Positions 1 to 7,780 of a stretch of DNA of 11,436 nucleotides are shown in pieces; position 1 is the first letter of the stretch, and each line of letters begins with the position of its first letter. Position numbers and translations under genes: made by a program. The DNA is from Candidatus Atribacteria bacterium (GTDB lineage: Bacteria > Bipolaricaulota > Bipolaricaulia > UBA7950 > UBA9294). The DNA is taken from positions 1 to 11,436 of the forward strand of contig SPBW01000057.1 of NCBI GenBank assembly GCA_004525685.1. Reading direction: 5' to 3'. The notes under the pieces are model-generated. The model was not told the DNA's origin. It searched no databases and worked only from the letters and a program-made list of their open reading frames with translations.

Positions 1-197
1 CCTCACTTCAGTCCCGCTCCACGAGTGTCGCCCGCACGTCAATGTTACAGAGGCTGACTCAGGCAGACTGCGCCTTTCCCGTGGATCACTAAGGGGCACT
101 GCCCTCGCCGTGGAGCGAAGCCTGTCAGGAGAGCCAAGGGTTGCGAGAAGCGGAACGCTCTCGCTCCTCGCCCGCCTTCGCGCCACCTGGCGACAGT
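1..197. other. Noncoding flank with no supportable gene
   Basis: No convincing coding region was found here. One plus-strand frame stays open from base 2 to about 264, but it has no good start, runs into the end of the minus-strand gene and reads as low-quality arginine/serine-rich peptide. Another frame ends in a stop at 90-92 and could be the tail of a gene entering from the left, but too little is visible to call it. No tRNA-like cloverleaf or T-loop sequence was seen. The stretch contains one copy of the heptamer GCGAAGC (115-121) and the hairpin at 143-164. Confidence 0.5.
143..164. repeat. Hairpin with GAA triloop downstream of the 1003-aa gene
   Basis: The arms 143-152 and 156-164 pair over nine base pairs with a single bulged A, closing a three-base GAA loop. 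It lies 34 bases beyond the stop codon of the minus-strand gene, so it could help end that transcript. No T-rich tract follows on the minus strand, so it does not qualify as a standard intrinsic terminator. Confidence 0.35.
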
Positions 198-3100
198 TCA
201 GAAGCGCCGATTCACGAACACCAATCCCTGTTCTGACGTCGTGTTCATTCCATCTGCTGCCCTAATCACGTAGACATAGGGACCATTCGCAACAGGAGCG
301 CACGGAGCACCAGAGGTCCCATCCCACAAGATTTCCGTCACATCGGCTGATTCGTGAGTCCAGATCAATCGGCCTTCAAGACTATAGATGTCCACAGACA
401 GAATCGCAGCAACGCCGCTACCCACATAGCCGAACGTGCAATGCACATCGAACGGACTAGGAGCCGCATAGAATCGCTCTACAATCAGCGCACTTGAGAT
501 GATGCCGACTGTGTCGCTCGATGTATCCATTAGATCTCTTGGATCGGTATACGTGGCCGCCACTTGATCGCCTACTGCAAGTTCAAGATCCAGACCGTCT
601 GTGATGAATGTGCCTGGAAGCGTCTCAGAGAGCGCCATGAGATCATAACTGTTGCCATCGACACGTAGTGCCCCTGCCAACAAAGCCTCTCCCGCATGCG
701 AGGGGTCAAGCACCTTCACATACAAGAGGTCCATCTCTGTGTAGCTGTCAACCTCTTCACCACTCGCATCGACAAACATTGTCATCGACTGCTGCCCAGG
801 AGGCGTGCCACTGCCTCCCTGCTCGACCTTGATCGAGATCCATGCCGAGTCCGAATGATTCGTTGGGTCCTGATATACGGCAATGATCGTGTCCCCAGGC
901 AGGGCACCCAGCGTGGGAACGCATTCGTAGACATCGGCCAAGTCGACGCAGATGACGCTGGCAAACGTGCCAGAGGCAATCCCCGTTTCCATCAAGTCAA
1001 TCGCGGCCCATCGTCCACTGCGCGGATTGAGCACGTAGATTTTGGCCGCGCCATCTTCTCGATTGTTATAGGGATCGGGCGAGTTATTGAAGATATTCGT
1101 ATCCCCTAGGAGATCATTGATCGGGTGTCGAAGCTCACGCACAAGATCACATCCAAAGGCATTTCTTGGGATCGGCCCGAATGGATAGTTTTGCCCACCA
1201 TCCCAGAACGCATCGATGCGCTCGCGACGGAACTGGTCTTCGTCTTGATCGGGATCAAGAATCTCCACGAACACACAGTCACTGTTCACGTAGCTGTTGA
1301 CGCGCTGACCTTGGCGATCGAGAAACCACATCTGCGTTGACTGGCCGTCATAAACCTGCGTATCGGCAATCGATAGAAGGTCGAAGCTCACATCATTGGC
1401 AACGCGAATCCAGTCAATCCTTGGCCCCGAGTAGGCCGTCGTCGTGTCTCGATCAGCGAGGCCAGCGTACCCGTTATCGCCCTGCATGTACTGGACATCG
1501 TTGTATCTGACATAGACCTCGTCTTCGTTGAACACTTCAAGCTTCCAGTTGTCCAGAACAAGTTGGAAGCCACCTAGCATGTTCGTCTCACCAACACCCA
1601 ATGCATCCCAAGTCGCAAGAAGTTCCATCCCTGCCATCGAAAAGAACACGGGGGAATTGGATGAGGTCTCCTGCAGCACCCAGAATTCGCCATCGTCCTC
1701 GCCATGAGGATCGCAGATATGAACGATGACATCCTCAGGACAACACGAATCGACATTGGCATTCGAGTCAATGACCTGAACATAGACGGGATCTCGGCCA
1801 ATCCAATACAGATCCTTCTCCGTACGATTGGCGTTGGTGAAGCTGGTTAGTGAGTGCTGACGTTCTTCGATGTACGCCGTTGCCAGCTTGAAGTCATCCT
1901 CGTCATTGGGATCAAGATAGTAGGCGACAAGCACGTCGCGGACGCTGAGTGCGTTGAAGCCTAGATCCAAGAGGATGCTATTCAGATTCAGTTGGAATAC
2001 CCCGGTGTTGACACCCGTTTCCTGTGCGTAGAATGACACAGCCGTTATGCCATCGGCGCTACGCGTATCGAATAGCTGTTTGTGGATTGCCATATCATCC
2101 ACACCTAGCTTGGGATACTGAACATAGTACCGCCCATCTTGTGCGCCAGAGGCGCCGAAATCGTTCTTCTCTGCGTTGTAGATATTGAACCAACGAATGG
2201 GCCGGTAGTTGTTCACTGCGCCCGTGGCGCCATCGACACCGCCCGTGCGCTTGAGCATACAGAAATTATTCGGGCTGTCATCGGTTTGCTCCGCCTCGTC
2301 AGCGAGCGTCCCCGCAGGGTTCCACGATCCGGGATTCACAAGTATGAAGACAGGGACATACTCAACGCGATTGCAGTTGAGGTTCTCATCAGCATCTTCC
2401 ACAAGCAGCGTGGCCGTGCTGTTGGCGTCGTCATAGACTTCGCGATCCCAACTGATGGTCGCCTCCACGTCCGAAATCTTCATCATCGCGACCGCCACGT
2501 CGCCTAGGTCGTTGGGATCTTGGTACATGCCCACCAATGTGTCCATGTTCTCGAATCGCCCGAGCAGCCAGTTGACGGCGGGGAAGCCGCGCTCTCGCTC
2601 CAGCTCGGACGGAAGTTCGTAGTTGGCGAGGGGAGCGCTGATGAATCCGATGCTGTAGCCAAGCGGAGATCCTCCACCGGTCGAGCCAACCCAACGTTGC
2701 ATGTCGCCCCGCACGCCAGGCACGTCCTTGGGGGGGACACTCTCCTGCTCGATATCGGAGTAGAGATAGGCCCCCCACATGAAGTCGTCCGGCGGAGATC
2801 CTTCCGTATCCACCACGTGGGTGTTCTTGTATTCCTCGTCGAAAGCCTCGCGCGTGCCAATCTGAAACGCGCGCTTGGAGACGAACACGCCGGTGTCCGC
2901 ACCCGTTTCTTCGAGGTAGTCCGAGGTCAGGTCGTCCTCAATCGGATTCCAGATGATGTACGCGCCGGTCTTCGGATCCATGATCTTGACGTCGGGCCAC
3001 ATCTTGTCGCGCACGTCGCAGTCGACGTTTTGATCGTTGTCGATGACGACAATCCAAACCTCACTCCCTTCCTGGACATTCGTGATCCGATTGGCGCCGT

Positions 3101-3209
3101 TCTTGTCGGTCGAGAAGTACATCTGTGCGTCCGTTGCGCCAGCGATCCAGCTGACCGCCAGCAACAAGCACGGGAACAGCAGCGCCGCAAAGGCGAATGA
3201 GCGTTTCAT
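198..3209 (-). CDS. Large exported modular protein with ETGxxTGxF modules and FlgD-like C-terminus
   Basis: The product has 1003 residues and no recognised enzymatic motif; it is probably a surface or envelope structural protein. A signal peptide (MKR, hydrophobic stretch 5-23, cleavage near 25-28) directs export. The body repeats an Ig-like/beta-sandwich module. Each begins with a YFxDxxG- or VDASG-like strand and a V-x-V-x-D-x-N/D segment. It then has an E-T-G-x-x-T/S-G-x-F signature (near residues 100, 400, 743, degenerate at 516 and 863) and closes with Y-x-D-P-x-D (near 231, 433, 780, 889). Residues about 910-1003 (APSPF, VDIYSLEGR, WDGTSG, GPYVYVIRA) resemble the FlgD Ig-like/T9SS-type C-terminal beta domain, which may anchor or sort the protein. 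The ATG at 3209 is preferred: GGAGG lies five bases upstream. A TTG at 3221 in the same frame would put that ribosome site inside the gene. Acidic, Asp-rich modules could bind Ca2+ (inference). Confidence 0.9.
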   Translation of the reverse strand: MKRSFAFAALLFPCLLLAVSWIAGATDAQMYFSTDKNGANRITNVQEGSEVWIVVIDNDQNVDCDVRDKMWPDVKIMDPKTGAYIIWNPIEDDLTSDYLEETGADTGVFVSKRAFQIGTREAFDEEYKNTHVVDTEGSPPDDFMWGAYLYSDIEQESVPPKDVPGVRGDMQRWVGSTGGGSPLGYSIGFISAPLANYELPSELERERGFPAVNWLLGRFENMDTLVGMYQDPNDLGDVAVAMMKISDVEATISWDREVYDDANSTATLLVEDADENLNCNRVEYVPVFILVNPGSWNPAGTLADEAEQTDDSPNNFCMLKRTGGVDGATGAVNNYRPIRWFNIYNAEKNDFGASGAQDGRYYVQYPKLGVDDMAIHKQLFDTRSADGITAVSFYAQETGVNTGVFQLNLNSILLDLGFNALSVRDVLVAYYLDPNDEDDFKLATAYIEERQHSLTSFTNANRTEKDLYWIGRDPVYVQVIDSNANVDSCCPEDVIVHICDPHGEDDGEFWVLQETSSNSPVFFSMAGMELLATWDALGVGETNMLGGFQLVLDNWKLEVFNEDEVYVRYNDVQYMQGDNGYAGLADRDTTTAYSGPRIDWIRVANDVSFDLLSIADTQVYDGQSTQMWFLDRQGQRVNSYVNSDCVFVEILDPDQDEDQFRRERIDAFWDGGQNYPFGPIPRNAFGCDLVRELRHPINDLLGDTNIFNNSPDPYNNREDGAAKIYVLNPRSGRWAAIDLMETGIASGTFASVICVDLADVYECVPTLGALPGDTIIAVYQDPTNHSDSAWISIKVEQGGSGTPPGQQSMTMFVDASGEEVDSYTEMDLLYVKVLDPSHAGEALLAGALRVDGNSYDLMALSETLPGTFITDGLDLELAVGDQVAATYTDPRDLMDTSSDTVGIISSALIVERFYAAPSPFDVHCTFGYVGSGVAAILSVDIYSLEGRLIWTHESADVTEILWDGTSGAPCAPVANGPYVYVIRAADGMNTTSEQGLVFVNRRF

Positions 3210-3214
3210 GGCAG

Positions 3215-3219
3215 CCTCC
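3215..3219 (-). promoter_or_regulatory. Ribosome binding site that fixes the start of the 1003-aa gene
   Basis: The minus strand reads GGAGG here, five bases before the ATG at 3209-3207. This supports ATG over the in-frame TTG at 3221, which overlaps the site itself. Confidence 0.75.
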
Positions 3220-3251
3220 AAAGCCTCATCCTAGGTTCGTTCCGGAAACAA

Positions 3252-3280
3252 AGCGTAGTGCGCTGTGCCAAGTCTGTCAA
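3252..3280 (-). promoter_or_regulatory. Sigma70-type promoter for the 1003-aa gene
   Basis: On the minus strand a perfect -35 box TTGACA (3280-3275) is followed after exactly 17 bases by TACGCT (3257-3252), which matches three of six -10 consensus bases. Transcription would begin near 3245 and give a leader of about 36 bases ending in the GGAGG site. The -10 match is weak, so this rests mainly on the perfect -35, the spacing and the position. Confidence 0.5.
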
Positions 3281-3345
3281 AGCCCGCTTGTCCCATCGGG
3301 CATGGGGCGTCCGGCCCGGCGATGTCGTACCATCCGGTATCGATT

Positions 3346-3354
3346 GGGGGGAAG
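3346..3354 (+). promoter_or_regulatory. Ribosome binding site that favours the GTG start of recQ
   Basis: A purine run GGGGGGAAG lies three bases before the GTG at 3358. The alternative in-frame starts, GTG 3265 and ATG 3322, have no comparable site. GTG 3265 would also place the recQ start inside the divergent gene's promoter. Confidence 0.55.
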
Positions 3355-3357
3355 ACT

Positions 3358-5544
3358 GTGGACGGCGTTGCTGAGGTTCTGAAACGGTTCTGGGGCTACG
3401 AAAGCTTCCTTCCCCTCCAGCGGGAAGCCATCGAGTGCGGCATCGCCAGCCGCGATTCTCTCGTCGTCCTGCCCACCGGCGGCGGGAAGTCACTCTGTTT
3501 TCAAGTTCCTGCGGTACGACTGCCGGGGATGGCCGTCGTGGTCAGTCCGCTCATCTCGCTGATGAAGGACCAGGTTGACGCATTGACCGAGTGCGGCATC
3601 GCTGCGGCATGCTTCAACAGCAGCCAAACCTCTGACGAGCAGGACGATGTCATCGCGTCCATCCGCAGCAACGAACTCAAGATTCTCTACGTGTCGCCAG
3701 AGCGGCTGATGATCGATGGGTTTGCTGAATTCCTGAACCAGCAGACGATCTCGCTGATCGCCGTAGACGAAGCCCACTGCGTCAGCATGTGGGGACACGA
3801 CTTCCGGCCCGAATACCGCCGCCTAGGCAGCCTCAAGAGAACGTTTCCCAGCATTGCCATCCACGCCTATACCGCCACCGCCACGCAGCAGGTGCGCGAC
3901 GACATCGTCGATCAGCTTCGTCTTGTGAATCCAAAGGTCCTCGTCGGATCGTTCGATCGCCCCAACCTGCTCTATGCGGTCGAGCGCCGCACCGATGTGC
4001 TCCGCCAGGTGTGCGATGTACTCGACCGCCACAAGGGGGAATCCTCGATCGTCTACTGCATTCGCCGCGCCGACGTCGACGACTTGACCGACCGATTGCA
4101 GAAGGCAGGATACAGAGCTGTCGCCTATCACGCCGGGCTCAGTGACGAGGAGCGGAAGCAGGCTCAGAATGCGTTCATCAAAGAGGATGTGGACATCATC
4201 GTGGCGACGGTCGCCTTCGGAATGGGCATCAACAAGCCGAACGTCCGCGCCGTGATTCACGCCGGCATGCCCAAGTCATTGGAGCACTACCAGCAGGAGT
4301 CCGGACGCGCCGGCCGTGACGGCCTCGACGCCGAGTGCATCTTGCTGTATGGCGGCAACGACTATGGCACCTGGAAGTACATCATCGAGCAATCCGAATC
4401 CGAGGAAGCCGTGCGCGTCGCACACATCAAGCTGGGAGACATGTCGGCCTACGCTTCAGGCGTCACCTGCCGGCATCGTGCTCTCGTCGAGTACTTCGGG
4501 CAACGGTTGGAGACCGACAACTGCCAAGCGTGCGACGTCTGTTTTGGCGACCTTGAGCTAGCTGACGATGCGTTGACATCGGCCCAGATGATCCTGTCGT
4601 GTGTGTTCCGGCTCGATCAGCGCTACGGCGCGGACTACACGGCGAATGTGCTGGTGGGCTCCAAAGAGCAGCGGCTGCTGGAAGCGCGCCACGATGAGCT
4701 ATCCACGTATGGCCTGCTATCCCAATACACCAAGAAGCTGGTGCGCGACTGGATCGAGCAATTGGTGGGACAAGGCCATCTTGAGAAGCGCGGCGAGTAC
4801 AGCGTCCTCTCCATCACGCCGCGGGGATGGAAGGCGATTCGCGGCGAAGAGACACCTCGGTTGTTGAAGCCGGCAGACAAGCCGCGCAGGACCGTCGCCG
4901 AAGATTCGTGGGACGGCGTCGATCGGGGATTGTTCGACACACTGCGCATCCTCCGCCGCAAGATTGCCGGCGTACGAAGCGTTCCCGCCTACATCGTTTT
5001 TGGCGACACGAGCCTGCGTGACATGGCAAGAAAACGGCCTTCGACAGTGGACGACCTCCTCGAAGTCACCGGCGTCGGGCAAGCCAAGGCGCGGCAATAT
5101 GGTGATGAGTTCGTCGCCACGATTTGCGAATACTGCCGCAGTCATAGCCTAGAACAGGACATTGATCCCACGATTCGCCCGGCTCCAAAAGCAGGCCGAG
5201 TACGCAAGTACTCAAAAGGAACTCGAAAGAGTTCCCAATCGACAATCAATCTCTCCAAGCAGCTCGCGTTTGGACGATTCGACAAGGGTGAATCGCTTGT
5301 TGCTGTCTCTGACGCCATCGAAAAGAAACCGGAAACGGCGCTGAAATACCTGCTCGACTACATTGCGCACAAGAAGTTGACCACTCCCGAGCCATGGGTT
5401 GATACCGCCACATTCGAGCAAATTGCCCAAGCCGCCAAGAACGTCGGCACAGCACGAGTTATGGGTATTCTCAAAGAGCTCGACGGAAGCGCCTCCTATG
5501 ACGACATCAAAATCAGTCTCGCCTGCCTAGAAAACCAAACCTGA
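3358..5544 (+). CDS. recQ: ATP-dependent DNA helicase RecQ
   Basis: This is a RecQ-family 3'-5' DNA helicase of 728 residues acting in recombination and fork repair in the cytoplasm. Motifs are in canonical order: the Gln-containing N-terminus (FLPLQREAI), Walker A LPTGGGKS (about 38-45), DEAH box VDEAHC with WGHDFRPEY (about 136-150), VATVAFGMGINKPNVR, and motif VI SGRAGRDG (about 315-322). The zinc site is C371-x17-C389-x2-C392-x2-C395, followed by an RQC winged helix. An HRDC domain lies at about 520-593. Beyond it is a basic linker and a further domain at about 629-722 that resembles the HTH_40-type helix-turn-helix seen at the end of some RecQ proteins, making this longer than the roughly 610-residue E. 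coli enzyme. GTG 3358 is chosen from its ribosome site and because the homology starts there; ATG 3322 or GTG 3265 would add 12 or 31 residues. The gene stands alone, divergent from its left neighbour. No clear promoter was found for it. Confidence 0.97.
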   Translation: MDGVAEVLKRFWGYESFLPLQREAIECGIASRDSLVVLPTGGGKSLCFQVPAVRLPGMAVVVSPLISLMKDQVDALTECGIAAACFNSSQTSDEQDDVIASIRSNELKILYVSPERLMIDGFAEFLNQQTISLIAVDEAHCVSMWGHDFRPEYRRLGSLKRTFPSIAIHAYTATATQQVRDDIVDQLRLVNPKVLVGSFDRPNLLYAVERRTDVLRQVCDVLDRHKGESSIVYCIRRADVDDLTDRLQKAGYRAVAYHAGLSDEERKQAQNAFIKEDVDIIVATVAFGMGINKPNVRAVIHAGMPKSLEHYQQESGRAGRDGLDAECILLYGGNDYGTWKYIIEQSESEEAVRVAHIKLGDMSAYASGVTCRHRALVEYFGQRLETDNCQACDVCFGDLELADDALTSAQMILSCVFRLDQRYGADYTANVLVGSKEQRLLEARHDELSTYGLLSQYTKKLVRDWIEQLVGQGHLEKRGEYSVLSITPRGWKAIRGEETPRLLKPADKPRRTVAEDSWDGVDRGLFDTLRILRRKIAGVRSVPAYIVFGDTSLRDMARKRPSTVDDLLEVTGVGQAKARQYGDEFVATICEYCRSHSLEQDIDPTIRPAPKAGRVRKYSKGTRKSSQSTINLSKQLAFGRFDKGESLVAVSDAIEKKPETALKYLLDYIAHKKLTTPEPWVDTATFEQIAQAAKNVGTARVMGILKELDGSASYDDIKISLACLENQT

Positions 5545-5562
5545 AGCTTTCGGAAGCGACAT

Positions 5563-5590
5563 GCGAAGCTTGTACCTCATCAAGCTTCGC
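5563..5590. repeat. Perfect 10-bp inverted repeat downstream of recQ
   Basis: The arms GCGAAGCTTG (5563-5572) and CAAGCTTCGC (5581-5590) are perfectly complementary around an eight-base loop. It starts 19 bases after the recQ stop and could protect or end the transcript, but no T-run follows. Each arm carries the GCGAAGC heptamer seen elsewhere only in noncoding DNA of this window. Confidence 0.7.
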
Positions 5591-5594
5591 CCAA

Positions 5595-5623
5595 GCAACT
5601 CCCTCCATGCGCAGATGAGTTGC
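5595..5623. repeat. Second inverted repeat, 7-bp arms
   Basis: GCAACTC (5595-5601) and GAGTTGC (5617-5623) form a perfect 7-bp stem around a 15-base loop, directly after the 10-bp inverted repeat. Its function is unknown. It may be chance or part of the same intergenic repeat cluster. Confidence 0.4.
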
Positions 5624-5670
5624 GGCACGATCAAGACAACCCAAGCCTTTCTGGCAAGGTCGAACAGGCA

Positions 5671-5698
5671 TCTCTCGCAGAGGCGCGGAGGCGCAGAG
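5671..5698. repeat. Short GC-rich repeat tract of GCGCRGAG units
   Basis: The tract consists of near-tandem eight-base units, GCGCGGAG (5683-5690) and GCGCAGAG (5691-5698), preceded by the partial unit GCAGAG. From general experience, CGCAGAGGCGCAGAG-type tracts turn up between genes in many unrelated environmental bacterial genomes, often with spurious short gene calls on the reverse strand. That comparison is recollection, not a search. Confidence 0.5.
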
Positions 5699-5805
5699 CA
5701 AGCGCAAACATGGAAGCAATCAGCGTTGCCTTTGAGACGCAATCTGAAACGCCCTAGAGACGCGCCTCGTGTATGATTCAGTTTCAACGGTTTTCTGGAA
5801 CAATG

Positions 5806-5812
5806 AAGGAGG
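5806..5812 (+). promoter_or_regulatory. Strong ribosome binding site for the DUF885 gene
   Basis: AAGGAGG is a full Shine-Dalgarno match, four bases before the ATG at 5817. It shows that the in-frame GTG at 5769 is not the start. A TATGAT -10-like hexamer at 5772-5777 would give a leader of about 33 bases, but no -35 box was found at the right distance. Confidence 0.8.
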
Positions 5813-5816
5813 ACTC

Positions 5817-7616
5817 ATGCGTCGTTTTGGACTCGTTGTCGTGATTCTGGTGATGGCCCTGGCCTCAATCTCTGCCCATGCTGCAACGCCCTGGGTCGCT
5901 CCAACATTGACCGTGATCGGCGGGGCTCTTGATGACTTGAGCTTCGATGACTTCATCGAAGAGTCCTATCGCCTTTATCTTCTCCGCTCGCCCGAGGGCG
6001 TCTCATCCAGTGGCCTGGCAGCCGAGTACGGCATCCTTAACGATGCCCTCGACAACTACTCCGAGTCGTTCGTCGAAGAGACCTTTGCCATCGAGTCGCT
6101 CATCCTGGACCTTCTTCTCCCCTATGATCGAAACGACCTCTCTGAGGAGCAGCGCATCACCTACGACATCGCGGCCTTCTACTGGGACGATCGAGTCAGG
6201 ATGCAAGACGTCTTCGATCTTGAGTATCCCGTCCACTTCATGACCACGCGAAGTCTCCATGGCTATACCGAGTTCACGCTCACGGACGCCCATCCGTTCT
6301 CGTCCGAGCAAGACGTCATCGACTATCTGGCGCGGCTAAATCGCTTGGGTATCCAGTTCGATCAAATCATCAGCCAGATGGAACGCCGGGAAGCTCTAGG
6401 CATCATCGCGCCGCGGCTTGTACTCGAATGGGCAACAAACGGGATCTGGACGCTGAGGACGAGAGCAACCCGCAGTCATCCCTTCTACGAGACCCTCGCC
6501 ACGAAGGCTGCGGCGATCGAGCGGCTTTCGCCGAGCCAGCTCCAGGTGTACCTGGACGCAGCGGCAACGGCCATCGACCAAGTGGTCAAGCCCGCCTACC
6601 AGCGCCTGTATTCAGCCGTCACGCGCCAAGCCCGCATGGCCCCAGACGCCATCTCCCTGAACCAGTTCCCAGGAGGAGGCGAGGCCTACGAAGCCCTCCT
6701 TCGCTATCACACCGGCACTGACTTGGCGGCTTCCGAAATCCACGCGCTCGGATTGCGTGAAGTCACTCGACTGCAAGCCGAGGTGCGGCAAGCGGCCGGC
6801 GAGCTTAGCATGCCCGAATCAAGCACGATGTCCGCAATCTTTGCCCGCGCCGAGAGCGATGGTGGCATGCTGTACGGCGAACAGGCCGTTGCTGAAGCAT
6901 CTGCGCTCATCAACCAGGCGGCTCAATTCATCCTCGATTCACATGCGTTCACGACACTTCCCGAGGCGGCGGTCATCGCTGTCGGTGTTGCACAAGGCGG
7001 CTACTACGTTGGACCCGCGCTCGATGGCTCACGGCCGGGCACCTACTACGTCACCACGAGCGGTAGCATTTCGCGATACGACCAACCGACGATCGCCTAT
7101 CACGAGACGATCCCCGGCCACCACATTCAGATTGCGCTGGCCCAGGAGCAGGAGCTACCACTACTACGACAATCTGCGGGATTCACCGGATTCACCGAAG
7201 GCTGGGCGCTGTATTCTGAGCGATTAATGCACGAACTTGGCGCTTATGACAACGATCCGTACGGCAACCTAGGACGCTTGCAGTATGAACTACTGCGAGC
7301 CGTCCGCTTGGTCGTCGATACGGGCATCCACTTCATGGGTTGGGGATTCGAGGAAGCAGTGGAGTACGTCATGGCGAATTCGGGTGACGCACGCGGCACG
7401 GCCGAGTACCGCGTGTTGCGCTACACCGTCATCCCCGGCCAAGCAACGGCATACATGGTAGGCATGCTTGAGTTGCTCGATCTTCGCGAGATAGCCCGAG
7501 CCGCACTCGGAGATACGTTCAGCCTTGCCGATTTCCACGATATCGTTCTGGGCACTGGGAACGTTCCCTTGGTTTTCGTACGACAACTAATCGATGCATG
7601 GATCGCTGAGCAGTAG
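5817..7616 (+). CDS. Secreted DUF885-family metallopeptidase-like protein
   Basis: The product has 599 residues. A signal peptide (MRR, then a hydrophobic stretch, cleavage near SAHA at about 22) sends it across the membrane. The C-terminal half carries the DUF885 hallmarks: Y-H-E-T-I-P-G-H-H-x-Q with H429, E430, H435 and H436, then F-T-E-G-W-A-L-Y-S-E with E461. These look like the metal ligands and catalytic glutamate of a zinc peptidase whose HExxH helix carries an insertion. Further family features are the helical N-terminal half, the GYYVGPALDGSRPGTYYV segment before the active site, and YTVIPGQATAYMVG followed by DFHDIVLGTGNVPL near the end. Full length for the family, with no frameshift. 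The likely role is periplasmic or extracellular peptide breakdown; the substrate is unknown. The next gene lies 164 bases on, so joint transcription is possible but not shown. Confidence 0.9.
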   Translation: MRRFGLVVVILVMALASISAHAATPWVAPTLTVIGGALDDLSFDDFIEESYRLYLLRSPEGVSSSGLAAEYGILNDALDNYSESFVEETFAIESLILDLLLPYDRNDLSEEQRITYDIAAFYWDDRVRMQDVFDLEYPVHFMTTRSLHGYTEFTLTDAHPFSSEQDVIDYLARLNRLGIQFDQIISQMERREALGIIAPRLVLEWATNGIWTLRTRATRSHPFYETLATKAAAIERLSPSQLQVYLDAAATAIDQVVKPAYQRLYSAVTRQARMAPDAISLNQFPGGGEAYEALLRYHTGTDLAASEIHALGLREVTRLQAEVRQAAGELSMPESSTMSAIFARAESDGGMLYGEQAVAEASALINQAAQFILDSHAFTTLPEAAVIAVGVAQGGYYVGPALDGSRPGTYYVTTSGSISRYDQPTIAYHETIPGHHIQIALAQEQELPLLRQSAGFTGFTEGWALYSERLMHELGAYDNDPYGNLGRLQYELLRAVRLVVDTGIHFMGWGFEEAVEYVMANSGDARGTAEYRVLRYTVIPGQATAYMVGMLELLDLREIARAALGDTFSLADFHDIVLGTGNVPLVFVRQLIDAWIAEQ

Positions 7617-7766
7617 ACTGATGTAGCCGACTCTGTTGGCCCAAAGAACGAATATCTCAAGAAGAAGCGACGCCAGACACTGTCATGGAAACTTTCGTCG
7701 TCTTGGGGGTGTAGATTCCCCGCATGAAGCGACAGAGCTCTACGTTGCATTCAAAGCATAGGGGAA

Positions 7767-7773
7767 GGGGAGG
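7767..7773 (+). promoter_or_regulatory. Ribosome binding site that sets the start of the Cys-rich protein
   Basis: GGGGAGG lies seven bases before the ATG at 7781. The in-frame ATG at 7724 lacks a site and would add a charged segment before the signal peptide. Confidence 0.65.
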
Positions 7774-7780
7774 TTGTTCG

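Noticed and set aside
2..264. Long open plus-strand frame at the left edge
   Set aside because: It has no good start, overlaps the 3' end of the well-supported minus-strand gene, and its Ser/Arg/Leu-rich peptide looks like a shadow of GC-rich DNA.
2520..3200. 226-codon plus-strand frame opposite the large exported protein
   Set aside because: It mirrors the codons of the minus-strand gene, whose signal peptide, ribosome site and modules are clear. The plus-strand peptide shows no domain.
198..3209. Base-composition step near 2450 suggesting a fused or transferred first module
   Set aside because: Hand counts of single 60-base rows gave 41/60 (row 2581) and 40/60 (row 2701) G+C against 26/60 (row 1501), but row 2281 gave 39/60, so the contrast is not clean.
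7617..7780. Promoter for the Cys-rich gene (TAGATT near 7710)
   Set aside because: No -35 box at a suitable distance and no extended -10 match, so it cannot be separated from chance.
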